A DNA stretch of 64,000 nt from Symbiodinium microadriaticum (GCA_001939145.1 LSRX01000166.1:793008-857007), one strand, 5' to 3'; positions 42,913-53,696 are shown, counted from the stretch's first letter. The notes: generated from the sequence alone by a model not told the origin. Program-made: numbers and translations.

Positions 42913-43220
42913 ACAAAACCCTGCAGCCAAACCCTAAACCCTGGGGTTTAGGGCTTTCGGGCCCCTTACCCAAATCTACAACCGCCTTAGTTTTTTTTAT
43001 GGCTTCAGGGTTCAGCGGCTTGGGGTGTCTAGGGTCCAGCGTTGAGGCCTAAACTCCACACCCCCACATTCTGAGACCATCTCGCTTCACGACTTGGTGG
43101 CTGGGACAAGACATCGGAGCTGCAGCGGGGCCGAGACAGCGGAAGCCACTCAGGGTTTCAGACGTCAGGGGCCCCTAATTTCAGGTCCTTCGAGCAAGGA
43201 TGCTACTTCTTGTTTTTTTT

Positions 43221-43299
43221 NNNNNNNNNNNNNNNNNNNNNNNNNNNNNNNNNNNNNNNNNNNNNNNNNNNNNNNNNNNNNNNNNNNNNNNNNNNNNNN
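43221..43299. other. Assembly gap, 79 N
   Basis: The run of N follows a T run (TTGTTTTTTTT). The homopolymer probably stopped sequencing or assembly. Confidence 0.98.
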
Positions 43300-43559
43300 A
43301 GTGTCCGTGCGCATAAGATAAGGATCCAAGTATCCTGGGATATCCTACTATTCCGGGTCCCTAGAATAGGCATTCTTCTCTCTGAGTCTTCGTAGTTTAT
43401 GGCTCTATATAGACCCTAAACCCTAAACCCTAAACTCTAAACCCTAAACCCTAAACCCTAAACCCTATACCCGTTTACTCGGATCCCGCAGTCTTCCGAA
43501 ACTCCCAGCTGGGTGGGCTCCTGCTTGAAGAACCAGGGACTTAGCAAGTAAGGCTGTCA

Positions 43560-43735
43560 GGGTTTAGGGTTTAAGGGTATAGGGTTTAAGGGTTTAGGGT
43601 TAAGGGTTTAAGGGTTTAAGGGTTTAGGGTTTAGGGTTTAAGGGTTTAGGGTTTAGGGTTTAAGGGTATAGGGTTTAGGGTGTAAGGGTATAGGGTTTAG
43701 GGTTTAAGGGTTTTGGGTTTAGGGTTTAAGTTACC
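43560..43735. repeat. Dense TTTAGGG/TTAAGGG array
   Basis: A nearly uninterrupted heptad array where TTTAGGG alternates with the variants TTAAGGG and TATAGGG. It is purer than most tracts. Confidence 0.9.
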
Positions 43736-44141
43736 TGAATCAGGGCTACCATGCATTTATGTATAAGTATAGTTCCCTTATTTAAAAACCCTAATGATCC
43801 TAATGTAGATACTAGCCCTAAACCCTACACCCTAAACTCTAAACCCTAAGGCCTAAAGCCCATGATCCTTTTAGGTAGTCGGTAGGGTTCCAACTAGGGC
43901 TACTCGTTCAGGGTCGTGTCAGGACTTTAGGTGTTGTGGTTTCGGGCTTTGGGGTTTGGCGCTGCGGTTTTGCAGGGTTCTGAAAGGTGCCATAGCCATA
44001 AGAGTATGGTCTTATCTGCTTTTATACGGTACCCTGTGGTTTACGACGTGCTCAAAGGTTCCAGTTGAAGCTTCTCATACCCATACCCATACTACACACA
44101 AACCTTCTCATCTGCAATGCTCCAGAGCCCCAAACCCTGAG

Positions 44142-44246
44142 CCACAAGCTGGAGATTCCAGATCCGAAATGTCTGCACAACTCCCCCCGATCGGAGAGAG
44201 AGGCGTGGCCAATGGCAGCCCGGGGATTTCGCTGAAGGTTTCGGAG
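44142..44246 (-). CDS. Candidate exon
   Basis: After a CCTTCAG acceptor the minus strand reads EIPGLPLATPLSPIGGSCAD then ISDLESPACG. The plus strand is open too (SRSEMSAQLPPIGERGVANG), so strand is provisional; minus agrees with neighbours. Confidence 0.4.
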
Positions 44247-44838
44247 AGGTCAGGTTTTGAGGAACTCAGTTTTAGCTATCAGGATAGGGATCTGTCGTAC
44301 ATGGGATTTAGGGTTTAGGTTAGGGTTTAGGGTGCAGCGTGTTTTGACTTGGTGGGGGGCTACGAAGCAAGCGGTGCTTCTTTTGGGTTTCCAAGTCACA
44401 TTCTTTACCAAAGAAGAAGACTAGGGAGAGGGCTCAGGGTTGCCTGAAGTGTCAGACAAGTTCACAAGCGGAGAAGGGTAGAAGTGGAGTCGCAATCACG
44501 CCTTTTTCCTGACAAATGAAACCGGCGTCTACTAATACTGCCGACACTAATACTCACAACAATTCTATTGAGCAAACACAGAATACTTGTGTCACTTGTA
44601 GTAAATACGAACAGGAACAGAAAAACAAAAAGGCTCTGTACGTATGATAGCCTTAGCCAAGGGCCAAAGGCATGCGTGCTCTTACACACGGCTGCTATTG
44701 GCATGCCACAGCAGGGGGAGCATTGAATTCTTTTGGCAGTGTCTCAACACCTGTCCCGGAAACCCTGAAGCCTCAACGCAAAGCATACTAAACCCCTGAA
44801 GGCCTAAACCATGAAAGCCATCCGGCTTCCTAACCACT

Positions 44839-44921
44839 AAATTTCTGGATCTTTCAGGCGCTCGCGGAGACCTGCCAAAATACATTCCTCAGAATGACTG
44901 GAGAGCTTGATCCGGAGGCTA
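44839..44921 (-). CDS. Candidate terminal exon
   Basis: A CCTGTAG acceptor, then LRIKLSSHSEECILAGLRER, LKDPEI and a TAG stop. The plus strand offers TTTCAG/GCG with ALAETCQNTFLRMTGELDPE, also plausible. Confidence 0.4.
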
Positions 44922-44966
44922 CAGGGCTCGGGGTTTAGGGTTTAGAGTTTGGGGTAGCCCAGGTGT

Positions 44967-45110
44967 AAGGTCTAAGGTACGACGGCACGGACATGGAGGT
45001 TTGCATCACCAGGTAGGAGCATGGACTTGATGTTTTTGAATGTGCGCCGAGGATCGCCATGGACCTCTAAACGTCGTGTCATGAAAACGCAGCTCTGCCG
45101 CACCAAAAAC
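44967..45110 (-). CDS. Candidate exon with VHGDP segment
   Basis: The minus strand reads SCVFMTRRLEVHGDPRRTFK, NIKSMLLPGDANLHVRAVVP and a stop. LEVHGDP also occurs in the exon at 18451-18557 (VEVHGDP), so both may carry the same domain. Strong coding composition. Confidence 0.6.
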
Positions 45111-45181
45111 AAGACACAAACCTATAGGTCTACAAAAAATCTAGCTGCAGCCTAACCCCTAAATGTATGGAGCATGGCAGC

Positions 45182-45696
45182 CTAGTGAGCCATTTTGCAA
45201 CAGTCCTTTAGGGTTCCGATCTTCGGCTTTAAAGCGATACGCAGAGACGAGTCACGATGATAAAGCCAAGTAGGCATCCATCCGACGTTGGAAAGCCATG
45301 AAGGGCATGCGTCAGAAGCCACCATTCCGTCAAAGCCGAACACGAACACGAACACCATCTGCTGCAAGCTCGGAAGCATAGCAGTGTATAACCTGCAGCG
45401 GTTTTCCACCAGTGAGCAGTTTATCAAGGCTGAGTCATAGCTGCGCCCGGATCAACGAGACAAGCGTAGCTCTCAGCTGAATGTGTAAAATGTCGAATTC
45501 TGCTGCATGATCCCAGAGCAGCGATCATGGCAAACCTCCGTCCATCTATCGTTCCTAGCCGCCGACCAGAGCTCTTGGGATGATCACCAACCTGCATCAG
45601 CTGCGACAGTCTGTGCCAAAGGCATGTCAAGAAATTACGACACGGGTAGATCTTTATATTAGACTCCCCTGTTGGGTCCCCAATATAGTACGGCAC
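45182..45696 (-). CDS. Two overlapping minus-strand coding frames
   Basis: The upstream frame (45696-45424) reads YPCRNFLTCLWHRLSQLMQV, GDHPKSSGRRLGTIDGRRFA, ending in a stop. The downstream frame (45427-45182) reads SLVENRCRLYTAMLPSLQQM, VFVFVFGFDGMVASDACPSW, LSNVGWMPTW. Their four-base overlap suggests a short intron or a frameshift. The 5' end touches a family C element at 45663-45741, which may have supplied or disrupted the start. Confidence 0.45.
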
Positions 45697-45741
45697 CCTT
45701 ATGAAAAGGGCACGAAAAGGGACCCTAGTTTAGAGAACTAG
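45663..45741. mobile_element. Small inverted-repeat element, family C, copy 4
   Basis: It contains GGGTCCCCAATATAGTACGG, CACCCTTATGAAAAGG and the right end GGGACCCTAGTTTAGAGAAC. The left end is truncated relative to other copies. Confidence 0.7.
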
Positions 45742-46319
45742 CACATCCTCGAGACATGAAGCTGTGGCAACATAGCTGCCGGACTGGACATCATGTTTGC
45801 CAAGTCTCGGATCAAACTCGCTCCCAAGACAAAATTCTAGTCATAACGCTTCAACTGCCTGGAGTAGAACTACTGGCTTAATACAGTGGTCTGGAGAGTG
45901 CATGATGATACTCCTCCCCCAAAACTCTGTTCTAACTAATCAGGCCGGTATCTTCGTGCTCTTGGCTTTGACTCAACACTCCTCCCCCGCCCCCACGGTC
46001 TAGGGTCTAGGGTTTACGGTTTAGGGCTTGTGGTAACCTCCAGCTCCTTGGCCATGTGCCAGGAAAGCCACAAGCTAGGCGAGCGACCGCCTGAGCCGGA
46101 CAGGGCTTGCGGCGTAGGATTCGAGATTCGGCATTTGGGGCTTGTAGGCTTAAGGCTAAAGCTCACTGTTTTGCCTTGGGCCTTCTTTAGACTTCAGGGT
46201 TTGGGAATCTGCGTTCTTGGGTTCCTGGCTGTGGTTTCCTTATACGAGTCCTTAAACAGGTAGGTAGTTAGGCCTCAGGGTATTGGAATGTGGAGTTGAG
46301 GATTTTTTGGCTTGGGAAA

Positions 46320-46405
46320 AAGGGCGGAGGACTTCCTGCGAAATGGATTTCATAACGCGTTCGGTAATCGAACCAAACTGGTCTGGCTTCCTAAATCCTA
46401 AATCC
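46320..46405 (-). CDS. Candidate exon
   Basis: The minus strand reads KPDQFGSITERVMKSISQEV then LRPFS. Helical and well composed; no family recognised. Confidence 0.5.
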
Positions 46406-46689
46406 TAGTGGCACTGCTAAACTAGAATGTTGGAAGAACCTGCTGCTAGATATTTATTACCCAAACCCCCGAACCCTAAACAAACCCTACTTGGACGGTC
46501 ACGTGACTAAGCAAGTAAGCCTGTAAGTTCATAAGTTGGGGCTGTAAGCAACTTTGAGCAACTACTGTATAATAACGCTGGCTACTACGTCGAAAACCCC
46601 TAAAGCAAGCCCTCAACTGATAACCCTAAACCCTAAACCCTATAAAGCCTAAACCCTGCTTACAGCCCTTGTGATTCAAAGCGCCTCAC

Positions 46690-46761
46690 CGTCCGAGTAT
46701 GGGGTATCGGCATCCGACTCAGAGGTTCGACAAGGCTTCAAGCCGGGGCCCTTTCCGGGCC
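46690..46761 (-). CDS. Candidate exon with clean splice sites
   Basis: An ATAGCACAG acceptor, 2 nt plus 23 codons plus 1 nt (PGKGPGLKPCRTSESDADTP, YSD), then a G/GTGAGG donor. The sites and composition agree well. Disordered, acidic segment of unknown protein. Confidence 0.6.
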
Positions 46762-46777
46762 CTGTGCTATGATTCGA

Positions 46778-46976
46778 TACTGTTGATGATACATAAATCC
46801 CTAGCATGATTTTTAAGGGGACTTAGTAACTTAAAGGCTTCCAGAAACGGGATCTACGAGGGTTTTATTCAAACTGCAGGTTGATGATATAAATCCTTAC
46901 CATTACGTGTAAGGACCCAAACTATGGGACGTATGGTATATTCCTGGGTAATGCAGGATGTATATCATCAACCGTA
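46778..46976. mobile_element. Small inverted-repeat element, family A, copies 4 (partial) and 5
   Basis: A left end only (TACTGTTGATGATACATAAA) occurs at 46778, then a complete copy at about 46878-46976 has the core CTATGGGACGTATGGTATAT and ends TATATCATCAACCGTA. The complete copy is shortened in the middle. Confidence 0.75.
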
Positions 46977-47802
46977 ATACTATCGACTACCAGGGGATAG
47001 TCTTGCTAGTTATTCAGACCCCGATACTGGCCCAGAGATAAATGCATTCCGCCCTGCACCTGCCAATGCTGCCATACCCCACGCCCTGAACCCTGAACCC
47101 TAATCTCAAGACCGGAACCCTAGACTCGAAAGCCGATCCCTAAACTTGAAACCCTAAACCCTAAACTCTAAACCCTAAACCCAAATTCTAAACATATTCT
47201 AAACCCTAAGCCCTAAACTCGAACCCGAGACGGGTTTAGCGCTTAGGGCTTCGGGTTTAGGGGATTAGGGACTTGAAACCGTGAGACCCTGCACCTGCAG
47301 TCTCCCCGACTAGGGGAACCCAACATAGGCCTTAAGTGAATACTGCAAGGGCCTTAATAGTTAGAATAGGCTTCTGGGCTGCTTTATAGTATGATTATAA
47401 TAAGGAACCCTAACAGTAATATTGGTAATTATTTAGGCTTCTTCATTACTGGGCTGCTGAAGGCTGTCGAGGGCTTCAGGGTCAGGGGCGATCTTTCGTG
47501 CTAGGGGTTTAGAGGTTTTATTGGGGCTTGGGGGTCAGGGGTTTAGGGTTCTTAAGGGTTTAGGGCTCTTTCGGGTTTAGGGTTTTTAGGGTTTCGGGCG
47601 TTTTAGAGTTTCGGGGTTTTTGGGTTTTGGGTTATTTTGGGATTAGGGGTCAGGGGTTTGTGGGTGAAGGGTATTTAGGATCTATCACACAACGAACCAC
47701 ACTGTGGGATCCCGGGTTTCAATGAAACCCTTCGAAGCCCCCAGTAGGAACCTACAAAACCCGGATCCTGTAAGAAATCCCCAGGGTTTGGGGTTTAGGG
47801 TT

Positions 47803-47872
47803 GGCAAAGGCGCGACAACTGCTTCCGCTTCTCCACCAGCTCGTTCTCCGGGGTGTCCCTCACCTGGCGTTG
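47803..47872 (-). CDS. Candidate exon, coiled-coil-like
   Basis: After an AACGCCAG acceptor the minus strand reads VRDTPENELVEKRKQLSRLC. The charged heptad-like pattern suggests a coiled coil. Other frames are open too. Confidence 0.45.
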
Positions 47873-48084
47873 AGCCCTTACCCCTAAACCCCGAACTCAA
47901 AACCGTACGCCCTAAACTCAAAACCCTCAGCCCTAAACTCACAACTCTAAGCCTCGGGGAGGTTGCTGAAGTTCGGACAGCTCCTTCTCGAATCAACATG
48001 CTCGTGCCTTTGACGCTACATCTAGTTTAGGGTTTTGCAGGGTGTAAAGGGCTTTATAGGCTATCGAACCCTAATACAAATCTG

Positions 48085-48178
48085 AAAGCCGACAACTTTA
48101 AAAGAAAACGCAGCCTTGCAAGCCAGATGTCGCCATCCCAAACACTCAAAGAATTTCGAGCCTCGTTTGCCGCCCATG
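48085..48178 (-). CDS. Candidate first exon
   Basis: An ATG at 48178 opens MGGKRGSKFFECLGWRHLAC then KAAFSFKVV. Upstream is heptad-rich sequence with several AG dinucleotides that could accept a trans-spliced leader. Unknown protein. Confidence 0.4.
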
Positions 48179-48328
48179 GGTAGGTAGGGTATAGGGTTTC
48201 GGACTGCGGGCGTGGGGCTCAGGGCGCGGGACCACGAATAAGCCTCAAACCCCACATCATCAACCCGTCAAGCACCCTAAACCCTGAACCCCAAAGCCCC
48301 AAAACCCAAAGCCCCAAACCGTCACGCT

Positions 48329-48410
48329 ACTGGCAACCTCCAACGATCCCACCCCACCCCTCGCCTCCGCCACATGCCTGGCGGCCTGCCGACTTTTCAA
48401 GTTCGGTGCA
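48329..48410 (-). CDS. Candidate exon with clean donor
   Basis: The minus strand reads MSSAHAPNLKSRQAARHVAE then ARGGVGSLE, ending GAG/GTTGCC. It may start at its ATG. Lies upstream of the 48.1 kb candidate. Confidence 0.5.
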
Positions 48411-49581
48411 TGGGCTGATGACATATTCGGGTTCAAGGTTTAGGAGATTGAAGCTCCTCGCTCTTCTCAGTTTACGGTTTAGGGTTTAGGATTTAGGGTT
48501 TAGGGTTTAGCGTTTAGGGCCCTGAAACCCTCTTGGTTCAAGGGTTCTATAAGCAGGAAGATTGGACTTGGTCAGAGGCCCTTACAACCTCAACCTTAAA
48601 CCCTACCTGCAGCCGAAAGAACCTAGGAATTTTAGGGTTCCTTATTATGGTTTCTATCTCTTTCGGTCTTTTGGGCCACAGGTAGACCCTAACCCTATTC
48701 CGCAAATACGGTAGGAACCCAAAAGGTGTAGCTTTAGTCCACGGGCTCAACCGTTCATGCAACGACTTCTACGGATCCACTAAACCCTAAAGCCTAAACC
48801 CCAAACCCTAAACCCTAAACCCCAAACCCTGAACCCCAAACCGTACTAACATGAACTCTGGGCCTTTTTTATGTTAGACATCAAGGGGTGAGGAGGTTCC
48901 GACCTTCAGGTTTTCTCGGGTCCCTTTCTGTGAGGATTGGGGCTTCAGGGTGTAGAGTCCGGGGATGTCGAGGGACTAGGATTTCGGAGCTTTGGAGTTG
49001 GATTTCGGAGCTTTGGAGTTGGGTTTAGAGTGTAGGGTTTAGGGTTTATAGGCTTTGGGTTTGGGTTTAGGGCTTATGGGATTTAGGGTTTATAGGATTT
49101 AGGAGCTTTGGATTTAGGTTTAGGGCTCGGGGTTTAGGGTGGAGGGTTTTGGGCATAGGGTTGAGGGTATAGGGTATGGGATGTTCGGGTTTTGGGGTTG
49201 CAGCATTGGGCTGGTCTACGCCTGAGCATCAAAGGTCCCACTACTGAGGGTCTCTAATCGGTAGTCCGAAACCCTGAAGCCCAAACCTCAAAAAGGTGGA
49301 GCACTGAACCTTTAAGTTTTAGGGTTTAGGGCTTGCTTAGGGCTTAGGGTTTAGGGTTTAGGGGTTTAGGGCACTGATCCCTACAAGCCACCAATTACTG
49401 GCTTCAGGGTTTAGGGTTTGGGGGTTTTGGGTTTTAGGGTTTGGGCTTCAGGCCGTTGGGTCTTGAGTTCGGGATTCGGCGCGTACGGCTGAGAGGTTGC
49501 TCGGTTCAGGGTCCGACTTTGGAATCCGACAAGATGGACTTCGAAAACCCAGAATATAGCGCCCTTCATAACTGGATGGTT

Positions 49582-49683
49582 CTATAAATAAGGGTACTTA
49601 TTGGAGGATCCTTCTGTTATAAGGGTGCCGTACTAACATATTTTGGGGGCCTGAAAATGGACCCTAATTTAGACAACTACCCA
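49582..49683. mobile_element. Small inverted-repeat element, family C, copy 5 (inverted)
   Basis: It contains CTATAAATAAGGGTACTTAT, the inverted core ATAAGGGTGCCGTACTAACA and the right end GGACCCTAATTTAGACAACT. Confidence 0.7.
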
Positions 49684-49756
49684 GACAGAAGGTTTGGAGG
49701 GGTATATTCTGGTATCACTACAGCAAGGGAACCCTAAGAATAAGGGTATTCAATGC

Positions 49757-49827
49757 ATGCTCAACCCGGCGTTGGGCCTTCTTCGCCATTTCTCGCCTCT
49801 CCTCGATGTATTCGTGCTCAACACGTC
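49757..49827 (-). CDS. Candidate exon, coiled-coil-like
   Basis: A GGGTAACAG acceptor, then RVEHEYIEERREMAKKAQRR, VEH and a possible GC donor. A strongly charged helix; preceded in transcript sense by a pure CCCTAAA array used as intron sequence. Confidence 0.55.
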
Positions 49828-49837
49828 CTGTTACCCC

Positions 49838-49999
49838 TAAACCCTAAACCCTAACCCCTAAACCCTAAACCCTAAACCCTAACCCCTAAACCCTAAACCC
49901 TAACCCCTAAACCCTAAACCCTAAACCCTAACCCCTAAACCCTAAACCCTAAACCCTACCCCCTAAATCCTAACCCCTAAGCCCTAAACCCTATAAAAC
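49838..49999. repeat. Dense CCCTAAA/CCCCTAA array
   Basis: About 23 heptads with a regular CCCTAA + CCCCTAA alternation, giving a higher-order period of three to four heptads. Confidence 0.9.
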
Positions 50000-50029
50000 C
50001 CTAAACCCATAAAACTTGGGAGCTGGGAA

Positions 50030-50330
50030 ATGGACCGGTTGGTGCGGAACCGGATCTTCCAACTTTGCATTGCTGCTACACAAGGCTTCCCCCCGCACTT
50101 GCGGCGAGACCACAAATGCCTTAAAGCGTTGATTGTTTGTAGGCTTTCTTCATCCCAAACACCTCCCGCCCCCTCCTGCCCTTGCACTCAGCGGATCGGC
50201 CCCCGCGCCCTTGAAAAGGATGATGGCCAGTCATCTAGGAATGCTTCTTTCCCCATCATTTACTGGCCCCGGAGCACTCGGGAAGTGGGCGGGTTTCTGT
50301 GTAGCAACTAGTATGGGGCTGCAAAGTTGG
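50030..50330. CDS. Coding-like region, strand unresolved
   Basis: Plus reads MDRLVRNRIFQLCIAATQGF, PPHLRRDHKCLKALIVC from an ATG at 50030. Minus reads MTGHHPFQGRGGRSAECKGR and LWSRRKCGGKPCVAAMQSWK. Both are plausible and I cannot choose. Confidence 0.3.
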
Positions 50331-50696
50331 AACATGGCAGAGTTGGCTGATTTCAATATTGGAAGGTTCGTTGTTCAGGTGTTTTGGGTGCTGGAAATTG
50401 GGATCCTAAACCCTAAACCCCTAAACCCCTAAACCCCTAAACCCTACACCCTAAACCGTAACTTTCCGGCTTTCATTGTATGGTTTAAGGTTTCTGGTGG
50501 GGGTGTAGGGTGGGTCCCGTGAGTGCACCGTCTTGCAGTGTTGCATGGGCTTGCTCACCCGGAAGAGTTTCAGACAACTCAGACCCTCATGTAGACCCAA
50601 ACCCGAAGCCCTAAGCCCTAGACCCTGATTAGTACGACACTCATCATATGGTCATGGGGGGGGGGGTATATTGAAGCGTAGTCATATGAAGGAACC

Positions 50697-50803
50697 CTGC
50701 AGACTTGAATTGCTCTTTGCAGGCTTCTAGACCAGGTGCTTTTGACTTTGGGGCACTGTAGGGATTCTTGATGATTCTTGGCTGGGGCTTTTTGCCATAA
50801 CAA
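50697..50803 (-). CDS. Candidate exon
   Basis: The minus strand reads KAPAKNHQESLQCPKVKSTW, SRSLQRAIQVC. Basic, non-repetitive. It lies directly downstream of a family A element. Confidence 0.4.
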
Positions 50804-50816
50804 GAAGCCTAATCAC

Positions 50817-50928
50817 TACTGTTGATGATATAAACCCTGCATTACTTTAAGGACCCTAGACTATGGGAATTATGGTATATTCCTTATTATGGGTAATGGG
50901 TAATGCAGGATTTATATCATCCGCCGTA
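50817..50928. mobile_element. Small inverted-repeat element, family A, copy 6
   Basis: TA borders, left end TACTGTTGATGATATAAACC, core CTATGGGAATTATGGTATAT, a duplicated GGGTAAT, right end GGATTTATATCATCCGCCGTA. Confidence 0.8.
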
Positions 50929-50954
50929 CTTTAGGGTCTAGGGTTTAGGGAGTA

Positions 50955-51055
50955 TCGATGATCAATTTTGGCATCGTATCCTCTGATAGAGCCCGATCCA
51001 CTGCTTTTCGTTGCCTCTCACCAACTTTGTAGTCTAGGTTCTCTCCGCCAGATGC
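50955..51055 (-). CDS. Candidate exon, charged
   Basis: After TTTCTTTCTAG the minus strand reads ASGGENLDYKVGERQRKAVD, RALSEDTMPKLIIDT. The acceptor has a good pyrimidine tract and the frame is phase 0. Convincing coding stretch of unknown family. Confidence 0.6.
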
Positions 51056-51290
51056 CTAGAAAGAAAGCGAACATCTAGGCGCCTTCACGCTCAGGAAAGT
51101 TGTAAGTAAGGACCCTGGACCCGAATTTCAGAACACAACATGAGATCTAAACCGATGAAAGAAACCTAAACCCTAAACCCCCTGAGACCCTGAACCCTAC
51201 TAAACGCCGAACGGTTCGGGAACGGTTCGGGCTTAGGGCCTGAACGCTCGAAAATCCGAACACCCTAAACCCCAAAAAAAAACCTACTTG

Positions 51291-51388
51291 GAGGATCATG
51301 GGACTTAGTAAGTGAAGTCATAAGTACCTCAATGGTGTTATAAGCGCTTACCTTTCCCGCAACCCTAGATACTAAGTCCCATGATCCT
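51291..51388. mobile_element. Small inverted-repeat element, family B, copy 2
   Basis: GAGGATCATGGGACTTAGTA and TACTAAGTCCCATGATCCTT form an inverted pair of about 18 bases around 60 bases of unrelated interior. Confidence 0.75.
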
Positions 51389-51927
51389 TAAATTACACCT
51401 CCATCCGAGCCCTCAAGCGATCATGTAATGCCTATCGGGCTATCTCAATGAGGTCCTTCGTTCCACCAATCTGGCGGATTGGCCACATACCTGACCCAGG
51501 GCTTACGTTTCAGAGCTTAGGATAGGCGTTTACGGTTCAGAGCTTAGGATTAGTAGGGCGTTTATGGTTTAGGCGTAGGCCGGGTGCCCTCTCGCGCTCA
51601 CACGTACCATAGCGGACCTGTCTGCCCGCATTCCTGCTTTGGGAACTGGGCTTACGCCTAAAATGTTGGGATTTTCGGATGTTAGAGGTTCAAGAGCGTT
51701 GACCCTAAACCCTAAACCGTAACTACGTAAACCCTAAACCCTAAACCCTGGGGGCTCAAGGCAACTCACTAGTAAATAGCTTTCCCGGTGACCTGCCTGC
51801 ATACTCAAACTCGGGTCATCCTGCTTAGGACGCACCCTAAACCCCTAAACCCCCAGACCCCTAAACCCTAAACCCTAAACCCCCAAACCCCCAGACCCCT
51901 AAACCCCACCCCAAAAGGTTACTGCCT

Positions 51928-51977
51928 CCCGTAATTCTCGGAAGGGGAGTTTCGCCCCGAAGCTTGAGAACCCTGAA
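51928..51977 (-). CDS. Candidate short exon
   Basis: The minus strand reads KLRGETPLPRITGGS between CCCTAAA-type tracts. Short; no donor chosen. Confidence 0.35.
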
Positions 51978-52081
51978 GCACTAAACCCCAAAGCCACAGT
52001 AAGCCTAAACCCAAAACCTCAAGGGGTTTAGGGTTTAGGGTTCACCTGTGGCCCAAACCACCTACCTCTTTAAGGAAATAT

Positions 52082-52112
<31 letters not shown>

Positions 52113-52601
52113 CATATGTATAGAAATCATAGAAAGGAACCGTAAAGAGGTAGGTCTTTTCGGCAACAGGTAGGGCCGTTCGAATTTAGGGCTCATAAGG
52201 GTTTACTGAAAAGGCTCCTGTAATGGCTCCTTGAAGGTTCTGTAAGTACTCTAGAGTCGGGTCTTTTTGGGGTGTTTGGGATTCTTAACCGGATGCCGGT
52301 TTTTGTGCAGGAGGGTTTGATAAGGGTCCGATATGGAGCTATAAGTGTTCTTTACCAGGGCTCTAGAAGGACGTGTTTGAGGGATTGGTCTTACTATGCT
52401 CGAGGTTTACATGGGATTTACAGACATGGGATTTACAGAGCGGTTGTGATTCCGTCTTTACATGAAGGGTCAGGGAACTTAGTGACGGAGGCTACAGTTG
52501 AAGTAGCCAGCTACAACCCCAGGTAAGGCATCAGTAACCCGTATGAAGCCCTTACAGTAACCTTTGTGCAACTCGTATAGTCAACCTTATTTTGAGGCCT
52601 G

Positions 52602-53205
52602 CACGTGCTCCTGATCAAAGCCTTGCTGAAGTGCCCAGGAGGCAAGGGACCCATCAACGGGCGTAGCGCACACAAACTATCTCAGCACCGAGTAGAAGGC
52701 CGACTACAAATGCAAAAAGAGGACAGCATGCGGCTGTTTGCGCTCACACAAACAGAAGATGAAAAAAGTCCAAGCGGACAGGGAAAGGATCGCGGGAGGA
52801 AGTCCACCACAAACTCCGCCATGCAGGGGTAATACCCCTTAATTAAGGAATAGACCTTAACTTATAGGGTCCCTAATATTATGATTTAAGGTCTATTCCT
52901 TAATTAAGGGGTATCGGGATAGCCGATGGGCAGCGAAAGCTTGGATCAAGTCGCTACGGGGATATGAATGGTATACCGTTTAGCAAGCAGCTCCGAGACT
53001 AAGATGCTTCGGAAGCTGTTGCGTGAGGCCGTGGGCCCTTTGCCTTTCTGTAAATCTAGTGCTTCCCCTCCGCCCCAACGTGAGGAAACTCGGCACCACC
53101 GCAGGCAGACTTGAGGACGAGCATAAAAAGAAAGAAAGCGAAGCCAGGCTGAGGGACAGCCAGCTTCACTTGGTCGTTCGAAAGCCCGTCGGCTCCCGGG
53201 GCTTT
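52602..53205 (+). CDS. Candidate plus-strand gene interrupted by a hairpin element
   Basis: Plus-strand frames read EGRLQMQKEDSMRLFALTQT, EDEKSPSGQGKDRGRKSTTN (52602-52832, stop) and GRLEDEHKKKESEARLRDSQ, LHLVVRKPVGSRG (about 53080-53205). Both are Lys/Glu-rich and hydrophilic, so they could be parts of one protein. The 28-base inverted repeat at 52833-52913 starts at the stop codon of the first part. Minus-strand alternatives are weaker for the first part and comparable for the second. Confidence 0.35.
52833..52913. mobile_element. Perfect 28-base inverted repeat element
   Basis: Left arm 52833-52860 (TACCCCTTAATTAAGGAATA...) and right arm 52886-52913 are exact reverse complements across 28 bases, with a 25-base spacer containing TAGGGTCCCTA. 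The 81-base whole looks like a very young foldback element or a mobile hairpin. It shares AT-rich character with family D. Confidence 0.85.
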
Positions 53206-53212
53206 CCCCTTA

Positions 53213-53391
53213 GGGTTTAGGGTTTAGGGTTTAGGGTTGAGGGTTTAGGGTTTAGGGTTAAGGGTTTAGGGTTAAGGGTTTAGGGTTTAGGGTTTAGGGT
53301 TTAGGGTTTAGGGTTTAGGGTTAAGGGTTTAGGGTTAAGGGTTAAGGGTTTAGGGTTTAGGGTTTAGGGTTTAGGGTTTAGGGTTTAGGGA
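53213..53391. repeat. Longest pure TTTAGGG array
   Basis: About 25 consecutive TTTAGGG/TTAAGGG heptads, nearly uninterrupted. Coding-like sequence follows within a few bases on the right (minus-strand exon candidate), so the array is interstitial. Confidence 0.95.
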
Positions 53392-53393
53392 TG

Positions 53394-53475
53394 TCTGAAA
53401 GACGCCTCCCACTGCAGCAAGGTCTGCACGACCGTGTGGGAAGTAGCCGTCTGCAGGCTGGCTTGGTGCAGGTCC
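53394..53475 (-). CDS. Candidate exon
   Basis: An AAGCTCAG acceptor, then DLHQASLQTATSHTVVQTLL, QWEASFRH. Helical; convincing. Its 3' side enters the pure TTTAGGG array directly. Confidence 0.5.
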
Positions 53476-53516
53476 CTGAGCTTATTCGAGGGTTTAGGGT
53501 TTAGGGTTTAGGGGGC

Positions 53517-53584
53517 TAACAACAGTGCCGCGCTCTATATCCCCCAAGATGTTTCTCTCAAAGCGAACAGACCCGTTATGGCAT
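53517..53584 (-). CDS. Candidate exon
   Basis: After ATTGTAG the minus strand reads HNGSVRFERNILGDIERGTV then VS. It could precede the 53.4 kb exon in one gene. Confidence 0.5.
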
Positions 53585-53696
53585 CTACAATCAGGGTTCT
53601 ACCTAAACCCTCAACCCCAAATCCCTGAAAGCTCAACCCCAAACCGATAAACCCTGAACCCGAATCCTGATAACCCCGGCCTACAACTCCACTAAA

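Noticed and set aside
53090-53205. Minus-strand KAPGADGLSNDQVKLA, similar to the K-x-PG-x-DG motif of reverse transcriptases
   Set aside because: Only one motif, no catalytic FADD/YADD segment nearby, and the plus strand reads equally well as a charged helix.
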